From Nitrospirota bacterium (lineage in GTDB: Bacteria; Nitrospirota; Thermodesulfovibrionia; SZUA-242): a DNA stretch of 38,914 nucleotides. The notes beneath the pieces are model-generated. The model made no database searches. It worked only from the letters and a program-made list of their open reading frames with translations, and was not told the DNA's origin. Both the position numbers and the translations under genes were made by a program. The DNA lies in the NCBI GenBank assembly GCA_003235715.1, contig QJVM01000245.1:1-38914 (forward strand). Reading direction: 5' to 3'. Positions 1 through 7,229 of the stretch are shown here, one piece after another (the first letter of the stretch is position 1; every line of letters starts with the position of its first letter).

Positions 1-2
1 GC

Positions 3-608
3 TACCTGAGGCACTACCAGCGGGTTCTGGCTGAGCGGGATGCACCGGATACGCCCGATGTTCGCTACGCGCTCCAATTCATCCGGGAACGGGAGTCGGG
101 GGCGGACATTCTTGAGAGGGGCAGGGCCGAAGGGCAACTTCTTCTCCGGCCTATCCACGGGGACCCCAAATGCAACAACATTCTGATTGACCTCAAGGAC
201 GGGAAGGCGGTAAGTCTTATCGACCTGGATACCGTTAAACCTGGGCTGATTCATTACGATATTGGTGACTGCCTCCGCTCGGGTTGCAATCCCTCTGGTG
301 AGGAATCGTTGTCGGGGGTCCGGCCCCGCTTTGATGTGGACATGGCCGGGGCCATGCTTCAGGGCTATCTTTCAGTGGCCCGCCCGTTTCTGACCCAGAC
401 GGATTATGGTTATATCTATGACTCGGTCCGCCTGATCGCCTTCGAGCTTGGCCTCAGGTTCTTCACGGATTACCTGGAGGGTAACGTTTATTTCAGAACG
501 AGGCACCCTGAGCAGAATCTGAGGCGCGCTTTGATACAGTTTCGACTTGTCGAGAGTATCGAAAAACAAGAGCGGGACTTTCGGGCCGTTATCCGGGCGC
601 TTACATGA
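3..608 (+). CDS. APH-type phosphotransferase, C-terminal part (5' end outside the window)
   Basis: The open frame runs in from the left edge and stops at 606-608. About 201 residues are visible. They contain the kinase catalytic loop IHGDPKCNNIL (codons from about position 156) and then IDLDTVKPG, where the second aspartate of a D-x-D pattern would bind metal. This is the layout of the aminoglycoside phosphotransferase/choline kinase-like fold, which transfers phosphate from ATP to a small hydroxylated substrate, often a sugar. The helical C-terminal lobe follows to the stop. The ATP-binding N-lobe is off the window, so the substrate cannot be judged, and antibiotic resistance should not be assumed. 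The stop overlaps the next start (ATGA at 605-608), which suggests co-translation with the DOMON-like gene. Confidence 0.8.
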   Translation, partial: YLRHYQRVLAERDAPDTPDVRYALQFIRERESGADILERGRAEGQLLLRPIHGDPKCNNILIDLKDGKAVSLIDLDTVKPGLIHYDIGDCLRSGCNPSGEESLSGVRPRFDVDMAGAMLQGYLSVARPFLTQTDYGYIYDSVRLIAFELGLRFFTDYLEGNVYFRTRHPEQNLRRALIQFRLVESIEKQERDFRAVIRALT

Positions 609-1144
609 ACTCCGTTATCCGCCCACTCGTCCCGTTCCCCTCCTCTGGCCAGGGAATGGACCTTTGCATCACGGCAACCCTGCTTCGACAGGATACCAGG
701 CTGGGCCTCGCTTACCGGATGGAGGGAGACCTGAGTTCCATCATCATCCCTGAACTCGCCAAAAGACCTCGCCGTCTAGATAATCTCTGGAGGGAAACCT
801 GTCTGGAACTCTATCTGGCGGAACCTGAGGAAGCACCCTATTGGGAATTCAACCTTTCCCCGTCCGGGCACTGGAACGTCTACCGGTTTTCATCGTACCG
901 GGACGATAGGCGCGAAGAAGCTTCCATACAGGAATTTCAATGTTCCTCGAGTCAGTCCGACCGTGTGCTGACGTTTGAGACGGAAATGGACCTGGGCTGG
1001 ATCCACCTTGCGACGCGAGCCTTGACCGTGGGCCTCAGCGCGGTTGTCCGCTCTGTATGCGGAACCAACAGCTACTGGGCCCTGACGCATCCGGGCCGGG
1101 AACCGGATTTTCATCGGAGAGATGGCTTTATCCTGAGGATATAG
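605..1144 (+). CDS. DOMON-like domain protein
   Basis: The protein has 179 residues with no signal peptide or membrane segment. The central part carries the signature of the bacterial DOMON-like family: LWRETCLELYL (about residues 61-71), then YWEFNLSPSGHWNVYRF (about 79-95) and a short arginine-rich turn. DOMON folds are beta sandwiches that bind heme or sugars. In this stand-alone bacterial subgroup the ligand and role are unknown. The ATG overlaps the stop of the upstream phosphotransferase by four bases, so the two are probably translated together and may act on the same, perhaps carbohydrate, substrate. Family assignment rests on motif recognition. The function is not known. Confidence 0.7.
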   Translation: MNSVIRPLVPFPSSGQGMDLCITATLLRQDTRLGLAYRMEGDLSSIIIPELAKRPRRLDNLWRETCLELYLAEPEEAPYWEFNLSPSGHWNVYRFSSYRDDRREEASIQEFQCSSSQSDRVLTFETEMDLGWIHLATRALTVGLSAVVRSVCGTNSYWALTHPGREPDFHRRDGFILRI

Positions 1145-1218
1145 ACGACCCGGACCTGCCGTCGGCCCGGTAGCCTTCGGGAACGTACGTAGAGGTTGGC
1201 CCTGAATCACGGTCGAGC

Positions 1219-1632
1219 TTGGCAGGGAGGCCGGAGAGGAACCGTGCCGGGAGGTGCACCATCGTTTCGTCACGATTGATAGGATACTTCGAGGCCCTTT
1301 GCGGTGTTGTCCTGACAGCGATCTGCGGGTTCCTGATGGTTGGGGCGCTTGTCCCGTCGGAAGGGCATGGGGACCTGGCCCTGTTTGGTTTTGTTGGCGG
1401 GATTCTCATGCTGCCCATCGGGCTGGCCCTTATCCTGGCCGGATGGACCCTCTGGAGGCACGGGTGGGACCGCCTTCGGATCCAGTTGCTTCCGGGCGCA
1501 TCCGGGATTCTGGCGGTCGTTGCCTACTGGTGGGTAGACCACGGTTCCGGCCTGGGGCTAACAGGGACCGTCGTGGCCCTGGCGGGGTTTGCCTTCTGCG
1601 GTCTCCTGGCGGTTCTGGCCCTTAAACGTTGA
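1219..1632 (+). CDS. small hydrophobic membrane protein of unknown function
   Basis: The frame codes for up to 137 residues from a TTG at 1219. It has four predicted membrane segments at about residues 24-45, 54-77, 90-107 and 113-134, separated by short loops. No catalytic motif is visible. The start is uncertain. The TTG at 1219 has only a moderate ribosome site, while a good GGGAGGTG lies at about 1249-1256 with no ordinary start codon at the right distance; another TTG is at 1276. The first membrane segment is kept with either start. It stands alone between the DOMON-like gene and the thioesterase. I do not recognise a family. Confidence 0.5.
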   Translation: MAGRPERNRAGRCTIVSSRLIGYFEALCGVVLTAICGFLMVGALVPSEGHGDLALFGFVGGILMLPIGLALILAGWTLWRHGWDRLRIQLLPGASGILAVVAYWWVDHGSGLGLTGTVVALAGFAFCGLLAVLALKR

Positions 1633-1740
1633 CCCGGGGAGAGTATTGGGCCCGCCTCCTTTTCCGCATTCATGCGGCTGGTATCGTTCACCCGGAACCG
1701 TTTCCTCCAACCGGACCCCGGGGTGTCCTGATATTATGAG

Positions 1741-2169
1741 ATGGCCATGAAGGACATCTATCGATATACGCTTACCGTGCCGGGAGAGGCCATTGATGCC
1801 AATGGGCATGCGAGTAATATCTGGTTCGTTCAATGGATGCAGGATGCCGCCGTGGCGCATTCGAAGGAAGTGGGCTGCACCCGGTCCACGGAGGCGAGGG
1901 GCGCCACGTGGGTGGTACGGACCCACGGCATCGAATATTTTCACCCCGCATTTCTGAACGATGCGATCACGGTCCTGACCTGGGTTTCCAACTGCCGAAA
2001 GGTGCGGTCCCTCAGGAAGTACCGCTTCCTTCGGGATTCCGACGGGACCGTTCTGGCCGAAGGAAGGACGGACTGGGTATACGTGGACGCCGGGACGGGC
2101 CGGCCGCGAATGATCCCGGACGATCTCATCCATCTCTTCACCCTTGTACCCGAAGACCGTGAGCCATGA
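1741..2169 (+). CDS. acyl-CoA thioesterase of the 4HBT/YbgC hotdog family
   Basis: The product has 142 residues, the normal size for a single hotdog domain. Near the N-terminus it has DANGHASNIWFVQWMQDA (about residues 19-36). This matches the D-x-x-G-H-x-x-N pattern of 4-hydroxybenzoyl-CoA/YbgC-type thioesterases, where the aspartate activates water to hydrolyse an acyl-CoA thioester. A mid-protein stretch, VRTHGIEYFHPAFLNDAI, fits the second conserved block of the family. The substrate chain length cannot be told. Two ATGs (1741, 1747) are possible starts and neither has a strong ribosome site. The stop at 2167-2169 overlaps the greB start (ATGA), so the two genes are translationally coupled. 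Confidence 0.8.
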   Translation: MAMKDIYRYTLTVPGEAIDANGHASNIWFVQWMQDAAVAHSKEVGCTRSTEARGATWVVRTHGIEYFHPAFLNDAITVLTWVSNCRKVRSLRKYRFLRDSDGTVLAEGRTDWVYVDAGTGRPRMIPDDLIHLFTLVPEDREP

Positions 2170-2675
2170 GTCGCCAGCGGACCCCTCAAAAGCCCGGCTC
2201 CAAGTACATTACCCCCGAGGGGCGCAAGCGTCTTCACGAAGAGTTTGACCATCTCTGGCGGTCGAAGCGCCCTGAGGTGGTGGCCGCCCTGGCGGCGGCC
2301 GCGGCAGAAGGGGACCGCTCGGAGAATGCTGAATATATCTACCGGAAGAAACAGCTTCGGGAGATTGATGCGCGCATCCGTCACCTGACCAACCGCCTGG
2401 AGAACGTAACCGTTGTGGATACCGTTCCAACCGATCCCTCCCGAATCTATTTTGGCGCCTGGGTCAGGCTCGAGGATGAAGAGGGGACGGAGTATACCTA
2501 CCGCATTGTGGGGCCGGACGAGTTTGATTCGGCCTCGGGGCTGATCAGTGTGGACTCCCCCATGGCCCGGGCCCTCCTGGGCAGGACCGAGGGGGATGAA
2601 GTCCTCGTCCAGAGACCCAAAGGCGAAGCGGCCTTCACGATCCTTGACGTCCAGTACCGTCCCTGTTCCCCTTGA
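2166..2675 (+). CDS. greB: transcription elongation factor GreB
   Basis: The product has 169 residues, full length for GreB. GreB inserts its coiled coil into the secondary channel of backtracked RNA polymerase and stimulates cleavage of the extruded RNA. The N-terminal coiled coil contains YITPEG (14-19) and then the acidic tip EGDRSENAEYIYRKKQL (48-64). D50 and E53 are the residues that help coordinate the active-site magnesium. The C-terminal FKBP-like domain starts at about residue 90 and includes FGAWVRLEDEEG and ISVDSPMARALLG. The longer YIYRKKQLREID stretch favours GreB over GreA. The gene overlaps the thioesterase stop. Confidence 0.93.
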   Translation: MSRQRTPQKPGSKYITPEGRKRLHEEFDHLWRSKRPEVVAALAAAAAEGDRSENAEYIYRKKQLREIDARIRHLTNRLENVTVVDTVPTDPSRIYFGAWVRLEDEEGTEYTYRIVGPDEFDSASGLISVDSPMARALLGRTEGDEVLVQRPKGEAAFTILDVQYRPCSP

Positions 2676-2823
2676 ACGTGAAGGCGCACACGCCCCGCCT
2701 GCTGGTTACCGTCCGTCATGCCTGCATGGCACCATGGTTCTCAAGGGAAAACCGCGATATGATTCTTCCTGAGGAGAAATTCCCGCTGGCCCCTGGGTTG
2801 CGGTTAGAGACAAGAAGGGTGCG

Positions 2824-3720
2824 ATGACGAAGAAGAAGGCGGACAAAGCCGTTTCCCTTGTTCTGGGAAGTGGGGGAGCGAGGGGGCTTGCCCATATCGG
2901 GGTCATCCGATGGATGACGGAGAACGGTTACGAGATCCGCTCGATTTCCGGCTCATCCATAGGCGCCCTGGTAGGAGGAATCTATGCGGCAGGAAAACTG
3001 GATACCTATGCAGACTGGGTGGGCGCCCTCAGAAAGAGGGACGTACTCAGACTGCTTGATTTCGCGTACAGCAGTTCCGGAATCTTCAGCGGCGACCGGA
3101 TTATTCACGTTCTGAAGGACATGCTTGGGGATATCCAGATAGAGGACCTTCCTTTGTCCTTTACGGCGGTGGCTACAGACCTAGACGGAGGCCGGGAGGT
3201 CTGGCTGAACAAGGGATCGCTGTTTTCAGCCATTCATGCGTCGATTGCGATTCCATCGATATTTACGCCTGTGAGATACGAAGGTCGGCTTCTCGTGGAC
3301 GGGGGCGTTCTGAATCCTGTTCCCATTGCGCCCACCCTGAACGACATGACGAATCTGACTGTTGCTGTGAGCCTGAGCGGCAAAGAAGAAACTCTTACAG
3401 AAGAAGCCGGGAGAGCCGTCTCCGGGGGTAGAGGCGGAAAAGGATACCGGGTTGCGATCAGGGGGTTCATCGAGAGCATTCAGGAAAGGCTTGGCCCGGA
3501 CGAGGAAACGGAGGATATCAATATCTTTGACGTCATCACGCGTTCCATCGAGTCCATGGGCAACACCATTGCCCGATTCAAGCTGGCGGCCTATACGCCG
3601 GATGTCCTGATTGAAATTCCGGCAAACGCCTGCGGTCTGTTCGAATTCTATCGGGCCAACGAAATGATAGCCTTCGGCCATAAACGGGCGGCGAAAGAAC
3701 TCGGCAAACGCAGAACCTGA
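2824..3720 (+). CDS. patatin-like phospholipase (RssA/YlbK type)
   Basis: The product has 298 residues with all patatin catalytic elements. The glycine-rich oxyanion loop is GSGGARG (15-21), the nucleophile serine S45 is in GSSIG (43-47), and the catalytic aspartate D159 is in VDGG. This Ser-Asp dyad hydrolyses acyl esters of phospholipids or lysophospholipids. There is no signal peptide, so it is probably a cytoplasmic or peripheral membrane enzyme, as for bacterial RssA-like proteins. Residues after about 190 form a charged region of low similarity, with a glycine-arginine stretch near 200. A moderate ribosome site (AAGAAGGG) precedes the ATG. The physiological substrate is unknown. Confidence 0.88.
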   Translation: MTKKKADKAVSLVLGSGGARGLAHIGVIRWMTENGYEIRSISGSSIGALVGGIYAAGKLDTYADWVGALRKRDVLRLLDFAYSSSGIFSGDRIIHVLKDMLGDIQIEDLPLSFTAVATDLDGGREVWLNKGSLFSAIHASIAIPSIFTPVRYEGRLLVDGGVLNPVPIAPTLNDMTNLTVAVSLSGKEETLTEEAGRAVSGGRGGKGYRVAIRGFIESIQERLGPDEETEDINIFDVITRSIESMGNTIARFKLAAYTPDVLIEIPANACGLFEFYRANEMIAFGHKRAAKELGKRRT

Positions 3721-3753
3721 AGCCGACGCCCCGCCGTAGCCGGAGGCAGATGC

Positions 3754-3771
3754 GGGCAGGACCCGCGCCGG
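3754..3771 (+). repeat. 18-bp direct repeat, copy 1
   Basis: The sequence GGGCAGGACCCGCGCCGG is repeated exactly at 4022-4039 in the same orientation. The copies lie 268 bp apart and bracket the 59-codon remnant. The flanking bases differ, so the identity stops sharply at both ends. Confidence 0.8.
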
Positions 3772-3819
3772 ACGTCAATGTTCGAGGCGTTGTGCGAAGG
3801 CCATCCATGACCAGTTCTG

Positions 3820-3999
3820 TCACGCGGGACCCCCGCAGTTCAACATGAAATAGGGTGAGAATTCCCTCCCAAATGCTGACCAGGACCCGGGCTCCGGTCT
3901 TGCGGCAAAATCGAGGCAGGCTTTCACCGCCTGGTTCTGGGAGACGCCGTACTCGGCCAAGGTCTTTTCTATCGTTTCCTGCGGGACCGATACTTTCAT
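3820..3999 (-). pseudogene. possible remnant of a small DUF433/antitoxin-like gene
   Basis: A 59-codon frame starts at an ATG (3997-3999 on the plus strand) and reads MKVSVPQETIEKTLAEYG, then a stretch ending in ACLDFAAR. This resembles the C-terminal helix-turn-helix half of DUF433-type antitoxins, whose last helix often reads ALAYAA. After residue 34 the protein loses any resemblance and ends soon after. The N-terminal half of such a domain is missing and no toxin partner follows. It lies between two 18-bp direct repeats. I treat it as a decayed fragment; it could also be a chance frame. Confidence 0.3.
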
Positions 4000-4021
4000 G
4001 ACACGCCGTCCCTGACGGCCG

Positions 4022-4039
4022 GGGCAGGACCCGCGCCGG
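4022..4039 (+). repeat. 18-bp direct repeat, copy 2
   Basis: This is an exact copy of 3754-3771 in the same orientation, ending about 125 bp before the start of the metallo-hydrolase gene. Confidence 0.8.
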
Positions 4040-4164
4040 CAGGCCTTCTGAAATGATGAACGAGCCCTTTCGGCCGAATGTCAACGCGGGGGGAGCCGCG
4101 GCGATCTGCAGGATTTCCGGCTTTGCCGGTATGGGGTTAGGATGGACATTAAGGAGTCCCTGGC

Positions 4165-5259
4165 ATGCTTTGCCATGCGAAATTGAGGGTTACACAACTC
4201 GTGGCCGGGCTGTTTCTGTGGGGCGTACTCTGCTCGAGCCCGTCAGAGGGAGGAGACCTTGTGACGACCGTGCCTTCGCACCACACCGCTTCAGGCTATC
4301 GGAACAGTTCCACCAACGATACGAAGGGGCTCGGGAGCCTTCTCAAATGGCGGTGGGAGGCGCTCTGGAAAAATATCCCTTCGGCGGACGCGTATCAGTT
4401 TCCGATGGCAGAAAACGACTCCGAGTTTCTTCGCAGCAACCGGGAGAAGACGACTCTCACGTGGATCGGCCATGCGACCCTTCTTCTCCAGATCAGGGGC
4501 AGGAATATTCTTACGGACCCTCATTTTTCAGAAAGGGCTTCACCCGTCCAGTGGGCCGGACCCAAGCGGGCCGCGCCCCCGGGCCTTGCGCTGGAAGACC
4601 TTCCACCGATCGATGCGGTTCTTCTGTCTCATGACCATTACGACTCGCTTGACGACGAAACCATACGCAGGCTGGCCGAACGACCCACGGCGGAAACGAC
4701 GGTTTATTATGTGCCGCTGGGTTTCAGGCACTGGTTCGAGGAGCGCGGGATTACCCGGGTCGTGGAACTGGACTGGTGGGAATCGTCGTCCACCGACGGC
4801 AAGCTGAAGGTTACGGCGGTTCCGATGCAGCATTGGAGCAAACGCACGCCGTTCAGCCGGAATGGCACGTTATGGGCGGGTTGGGTCGTGGAAGTGGAAG
4901 GTTTCCGGTTCCTCTTTGTCGGGGACTCAGGCTATGGGCCGCACTTCAGGGAGATCGGCGAGCGTCTGGGCCCCTTTGACCTGTCCGCCATCCCCATCGG
5001 GGCTTATGAACCCCGATGGTTCATGAAGAATCATCACATGAATCCGGAAGAATCCGTCATGGTTCATCAGGACGTCCGTTCCCGAAAATCCGTGGCCATG
5101 CACTGGGGTACGTTTGTTCTCACGGATGAACCCCTGGATGAACCTCCTCGACGCTTACGGACGGCTATGAACGAAAAGAACGTGCCTGCCGGGGATTTTC
5201 TCGTGCTGAGGCACGGAGAAACCATCGTGCTTGAACAGGAAGCCGAGACCGCGCCCTAG
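4165..5259 (+). CDS. exported metallo-beta-lactamase-fold hydrolase, NAPE-PLD/UlaG-like
   Basis: The product has 364 residues. Residues 8-29 form a hydrophobic segment typical of a signal peptide or anchor, which suggests a periplasmic or membrane-attached location. The metallo-beta-lactamase core begins near residue 97 (LTWIGHATLLLQ). The metal motif is SHDHYDSLD (155-163), giving H156, H158 and D160. The fourth ligand, histidine in NAPE-PLD (HxHYDH), is serine here. Further likely ligands are H223, D254 (GDSG) and H313 (MHWGTF). Relatives act on phosphodiesters such as N-acyl phosphatidylethanolamine, but the substrate here is open. AAGGAG lies eight bases before the ATG. The stop codon overlaps the stop of the convergent radical SAM gene. 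Confidence 0.85.
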   Translation: MLCHAKLRVTQLVAGLFLWGVLCSSPSEGGDLVTTVPSHHTASGYRNSSTNDTKGLGSLLKWRWEALWKNIPSADAYQFPMAENDSEFLRSNREKTTLTWIGHATLLLQIRGRNILTDPHFSERASPVQWAGPKRAAPPGLALEDLPPIDAVLLSHDHYDSLDDETIRRLAERPTAETTVYYVPLGFRHWFEERGITRVVELDWWESSSTDGKLKVTAVPMQHWSKRTPFSRNGTLWAGWVVEVEGFRFLFVGDSGYGPHFREIGERLGPFDLSAIPIGAYEPRWFMKNHHMNPEESVMVHQDVRSRKSVAMHWGTFVLTDEPLDEPPRRLRTAMNEKNVPAGDFLVLRHGETIVLEQEAETAP

Positions 5260-7019
5260 CCGGTGGAAGCGCTCGAAGAGGTACAGCCGAAATTCCAGGC
5301 GGCCTCCGGAAGCACGGGCAGCACCGAACGGCGGAGCCGTGCAAGGTTTCCCATTTCAAGAGCCAGGGCCGCGGCATTCTTTTCGAAAAAGGACTTGGGC
5401 TCCAGGGTCCATCCTTTGGCGAGCCTCTTCTGCTCGTTCTTCATCGTCTGGTAGATGATCGGCCCCGAGATGGTGGCAAAGGCCCGTGTTCGCCACCCGA
5501 ATTCGTTCGTCACCTCGCGCAGAAGCTGCCGTACCTCCCTTTCCAACCCTTTGTTGTCCCGGTACCATTTGCGCATGGCCCAGAGCGCACCGGCGTAGGA
5601 CGTCCTGAGCGGTCGGACGTCGTTGGCGTAACGCGTGCGGACCCTGCTGTCCGGGTGGTTTCTGTAGCGCATCCATCCTTTGAACATCGTTCGCATGAGC
5701 CTCAGGAGGCTGGGTCCGTTCCGTTCAAAGTCCTTCTGGAAGGCCTGAAGGATCAGGTGCTCTTCCTGTCCCTTGGGAATCGCCCTGTGACGGAAGTTAA
5801 AACGAAACTGGCCATGGGCGTCTGCCGGGGAGAACTCGGCCGGCGCCAGAAGGGAGCCGTCCTTCCTGTGTTTCTCATACAGGGGGGTTCCCGGCAGGGG
5901 GGTGTAAAGCATGAACTGGTGAAAATCAGTGCAATGGCTCACCGAAAATTCCACGGCCTGCTCGATGGTTTCCGCGGTATGGCTCTCGAGTCCGATGATG
6001 GAGGAACCCAGCACCCGGATGCCGTGGGACTGGAACTCTGTGACCAGTTCACGGGTATCCACACCCGAAAGTTTCCGGTAGTCGCTGTCTTGGCCTTCCA
6101 ATCCCATCCAGACCCAGATGATGCCCAGCCCGACCAATTGCTCGATGGTATAGGAGCGAAGAACCCGTGCCGAACTAAATACGTTCAGGGCCCAACTCTT
6201 TTTGTGCGCCTGCATCAGTTCCAGCAGGCGGAGGGCCCGGGTGCGGTGCAGGAGGAAGTTCTCGTCCATGATGAAAAAGGTCCGGGCCTTGAGGTTCTCC
6301 TCCATCTGAAGCATGATCGCAAACAGTTCATCACCGGTTTCGTAGAAGTTAATGAAGTTTCCCTTTCCGCCAAAGAGGGCTGAAGTGGAACAGAAGTTAC
6401 AGCCCATGGGGCAGCCTACTGAGGGAATCACAATCGCCGCGGTATCCCCGGGGTTGTCCGAAAGATCCTGTCCCAGGATTCGGGTGCTGTGGGCCGAGTA
6501 GACCATCGGGTGCTTAACCGGTGTGGTCTCATCCTGACCCAGGAATTTGCGGAACCAACGGATCCCGTCGCCCCGCACGATATAATCGGCGTCAATCGTC
6601 TTTTCGATGCCTCCCAGGTTGGTGACATGGCCGCCCACCACAATCGTGGCGCCTGGCTGATACTCCCGGATGAGCCTGCACATCTCCTTCACCTTTCCGA
6701 CATTGGGAATGATGCTGCTGATGCCGATGATGTCGTACTGGTTTTTGCGAACCTCATCGATAAAGCGGTCCCGGTCCGGGAAATCCAGGAGGGTACAGGG
6801 GGCCTCCAGATTGGCCTGTATCATCATCAGTCCGAAGGACCGGTGAAACATCCGGAGCGAAAAAGGGCCCTGAACACGTGTAACCTGGTTGTGATACAGT
6901 TCCATTGGGTTGATCTTCCGGCTGCCGTAATCGTCGTCTTGCGCGTACGGACCAAAGACGCTGCTCAAGAGAACCCGCGCCCGGGTTCCGGAGGGGTGGA
7001 CTGGATGTGCAGAAATCAA
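5256..7019 (-). CDS. B12-binding domain radical SAM protein with long C-terminal extension
   Basis: The 587-residue product starts at a TTG placed eight bases after AAAGGAG. Residues about 55-165 form a Rossmann-like cobalamin-binding domain (IIGISSIIPN near 98, VVGGH near 127-131). The radical SAM core has the cluster motif CPMGCNFC with C203, C207 and C210, which holds the [4Fe-4S] cluster that cleaves S-adenosylmethionine. TPLPGTPLYEKH marks the end of the barrel at about residue 400. A basic, Trp/Arg-rich tail of roughly 150 residues follows and matches nothing I recognise. Enzymes of this class usually perform methyl transfers or ring rearrangements at unactivated carbons. It stands alone, divergent from a two-component system, and is longer than the three relatives at 19-23 kb. 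Confidence 0.87.
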   Translation of the reverse strand: MISAHPVHPSGTRARVLLSSVFGPYAQDDDYGSRKINPMELYHNQVTRVQGPFSLRMFHRSFGLMMIQANLEAPCTLLDFPDRDRFIDEVRKNQYDIIGISSIIPNVGKVKEMCRLIREYQPGATIVVGGHVTNLGGIEKTIDADYIVRGDGIRWFRKFLGQDETTPVKHPMVYSAHSTRILGQDLSDNPGDTAAIVIPSVGCPMGCNFCSTSALFGGKGNFINFYETGDELFAIMLQMEENLKARTFFIMDENFLLHRTRALRLLELMQAHKKSWALNVFSSARVLRSYTIEQLVGLGIIWVWMGLEGQDSDYRKLSGVDTRELVTEFQSHGIRVLGSSIIGLESHTAETIEQAVEFSVSHCTDFHQFMLYTPLPGTPLYEKHRKDGSLLAPAEFSPADAHGQFRFNFRHRAIPKGQEEHLILQAFQKDFERNGPSLLRLMRTMFKGWMRYRNHPDSRVRTRYANDVRPLRTSYAGALWAMRKWYRDNKGLEREVRQLLREVTNEFGWRTRAFATISGPIIYQTMKNEQKRLAKGWTLEPKSFFEKNAAALALEMGNLARLRRSVLPVLPEAAWNFGCTSSSASTG

Positions 7020-7145
7020 ATGTGTTTCTCCTTTGTCAGCCCGCGGAAGGAAAGACTGTCGGGGGCGTTGAGTATCCGGCCTGTTCGGTCCGGCCTTTAC
7101 GTGATCTTATCGGATGGCGCATGAGGAAAAACACCTTATTTCAAG

Positions 7146-7166
7146 GTTTTACAAAAGTTTTACAAA
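7146..7166 (+). promoter_or_regulatory. tandem Pho-box-like repeat upstream of the histidine kinase
   Basis: GTTTTACAAA occurs twice, at 7146-7155 and 7157-7166, exactly 11 bp apart in the same orientation. Within it, TTTACA recurs with a 5-bp spacer. One-turn direct repeats of this kind are the usual binding sites of OmpR/PhoB-family regulators, and TT(A/T/C)ACA at this spacing is the PhoP/Pho-box pattern known from Gram-positive bacteria. It lies 64 bp before the kinase start in the divergent intergenic region, so it could serve autoregulation of the downstream OmpR-type regulator. No clear -10 box was found. Confidence 0.5.
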
Positions 7167-7229
7167 GCAAGCCATCCTGCACGCCGGAATCACGGACCCC
7201 ATTCGCCTGATCCGGACACGGTTCACGAC

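Larger units (their letters stand above)
3721..4164. other. 444-bp intergenic region with direct repeats and a degenerate small ORF
   Basis: No full-length gene is supported here. The stretch contains an exact 18-bp direct repeat (3754-3771 and 4022-4039) and, between the copies, a 59-codon minus-strand frame that looks like a gene remnant. The last 20 bases hold the ribosome site of the downstream hydrolase (AAGGAG, eight bases before its ATG). No terminator with a T-tract was seen after the patatin gene. Confidence 0.6.

Noticed and set aside
3-608. Antibiotic-resistance aminoglycoside kinase
   Set aside because: The APH fold covers many sugar and small-molecule kinases, the N-lobe is missing, and the coupled DOMON-like gene points elsewhere.
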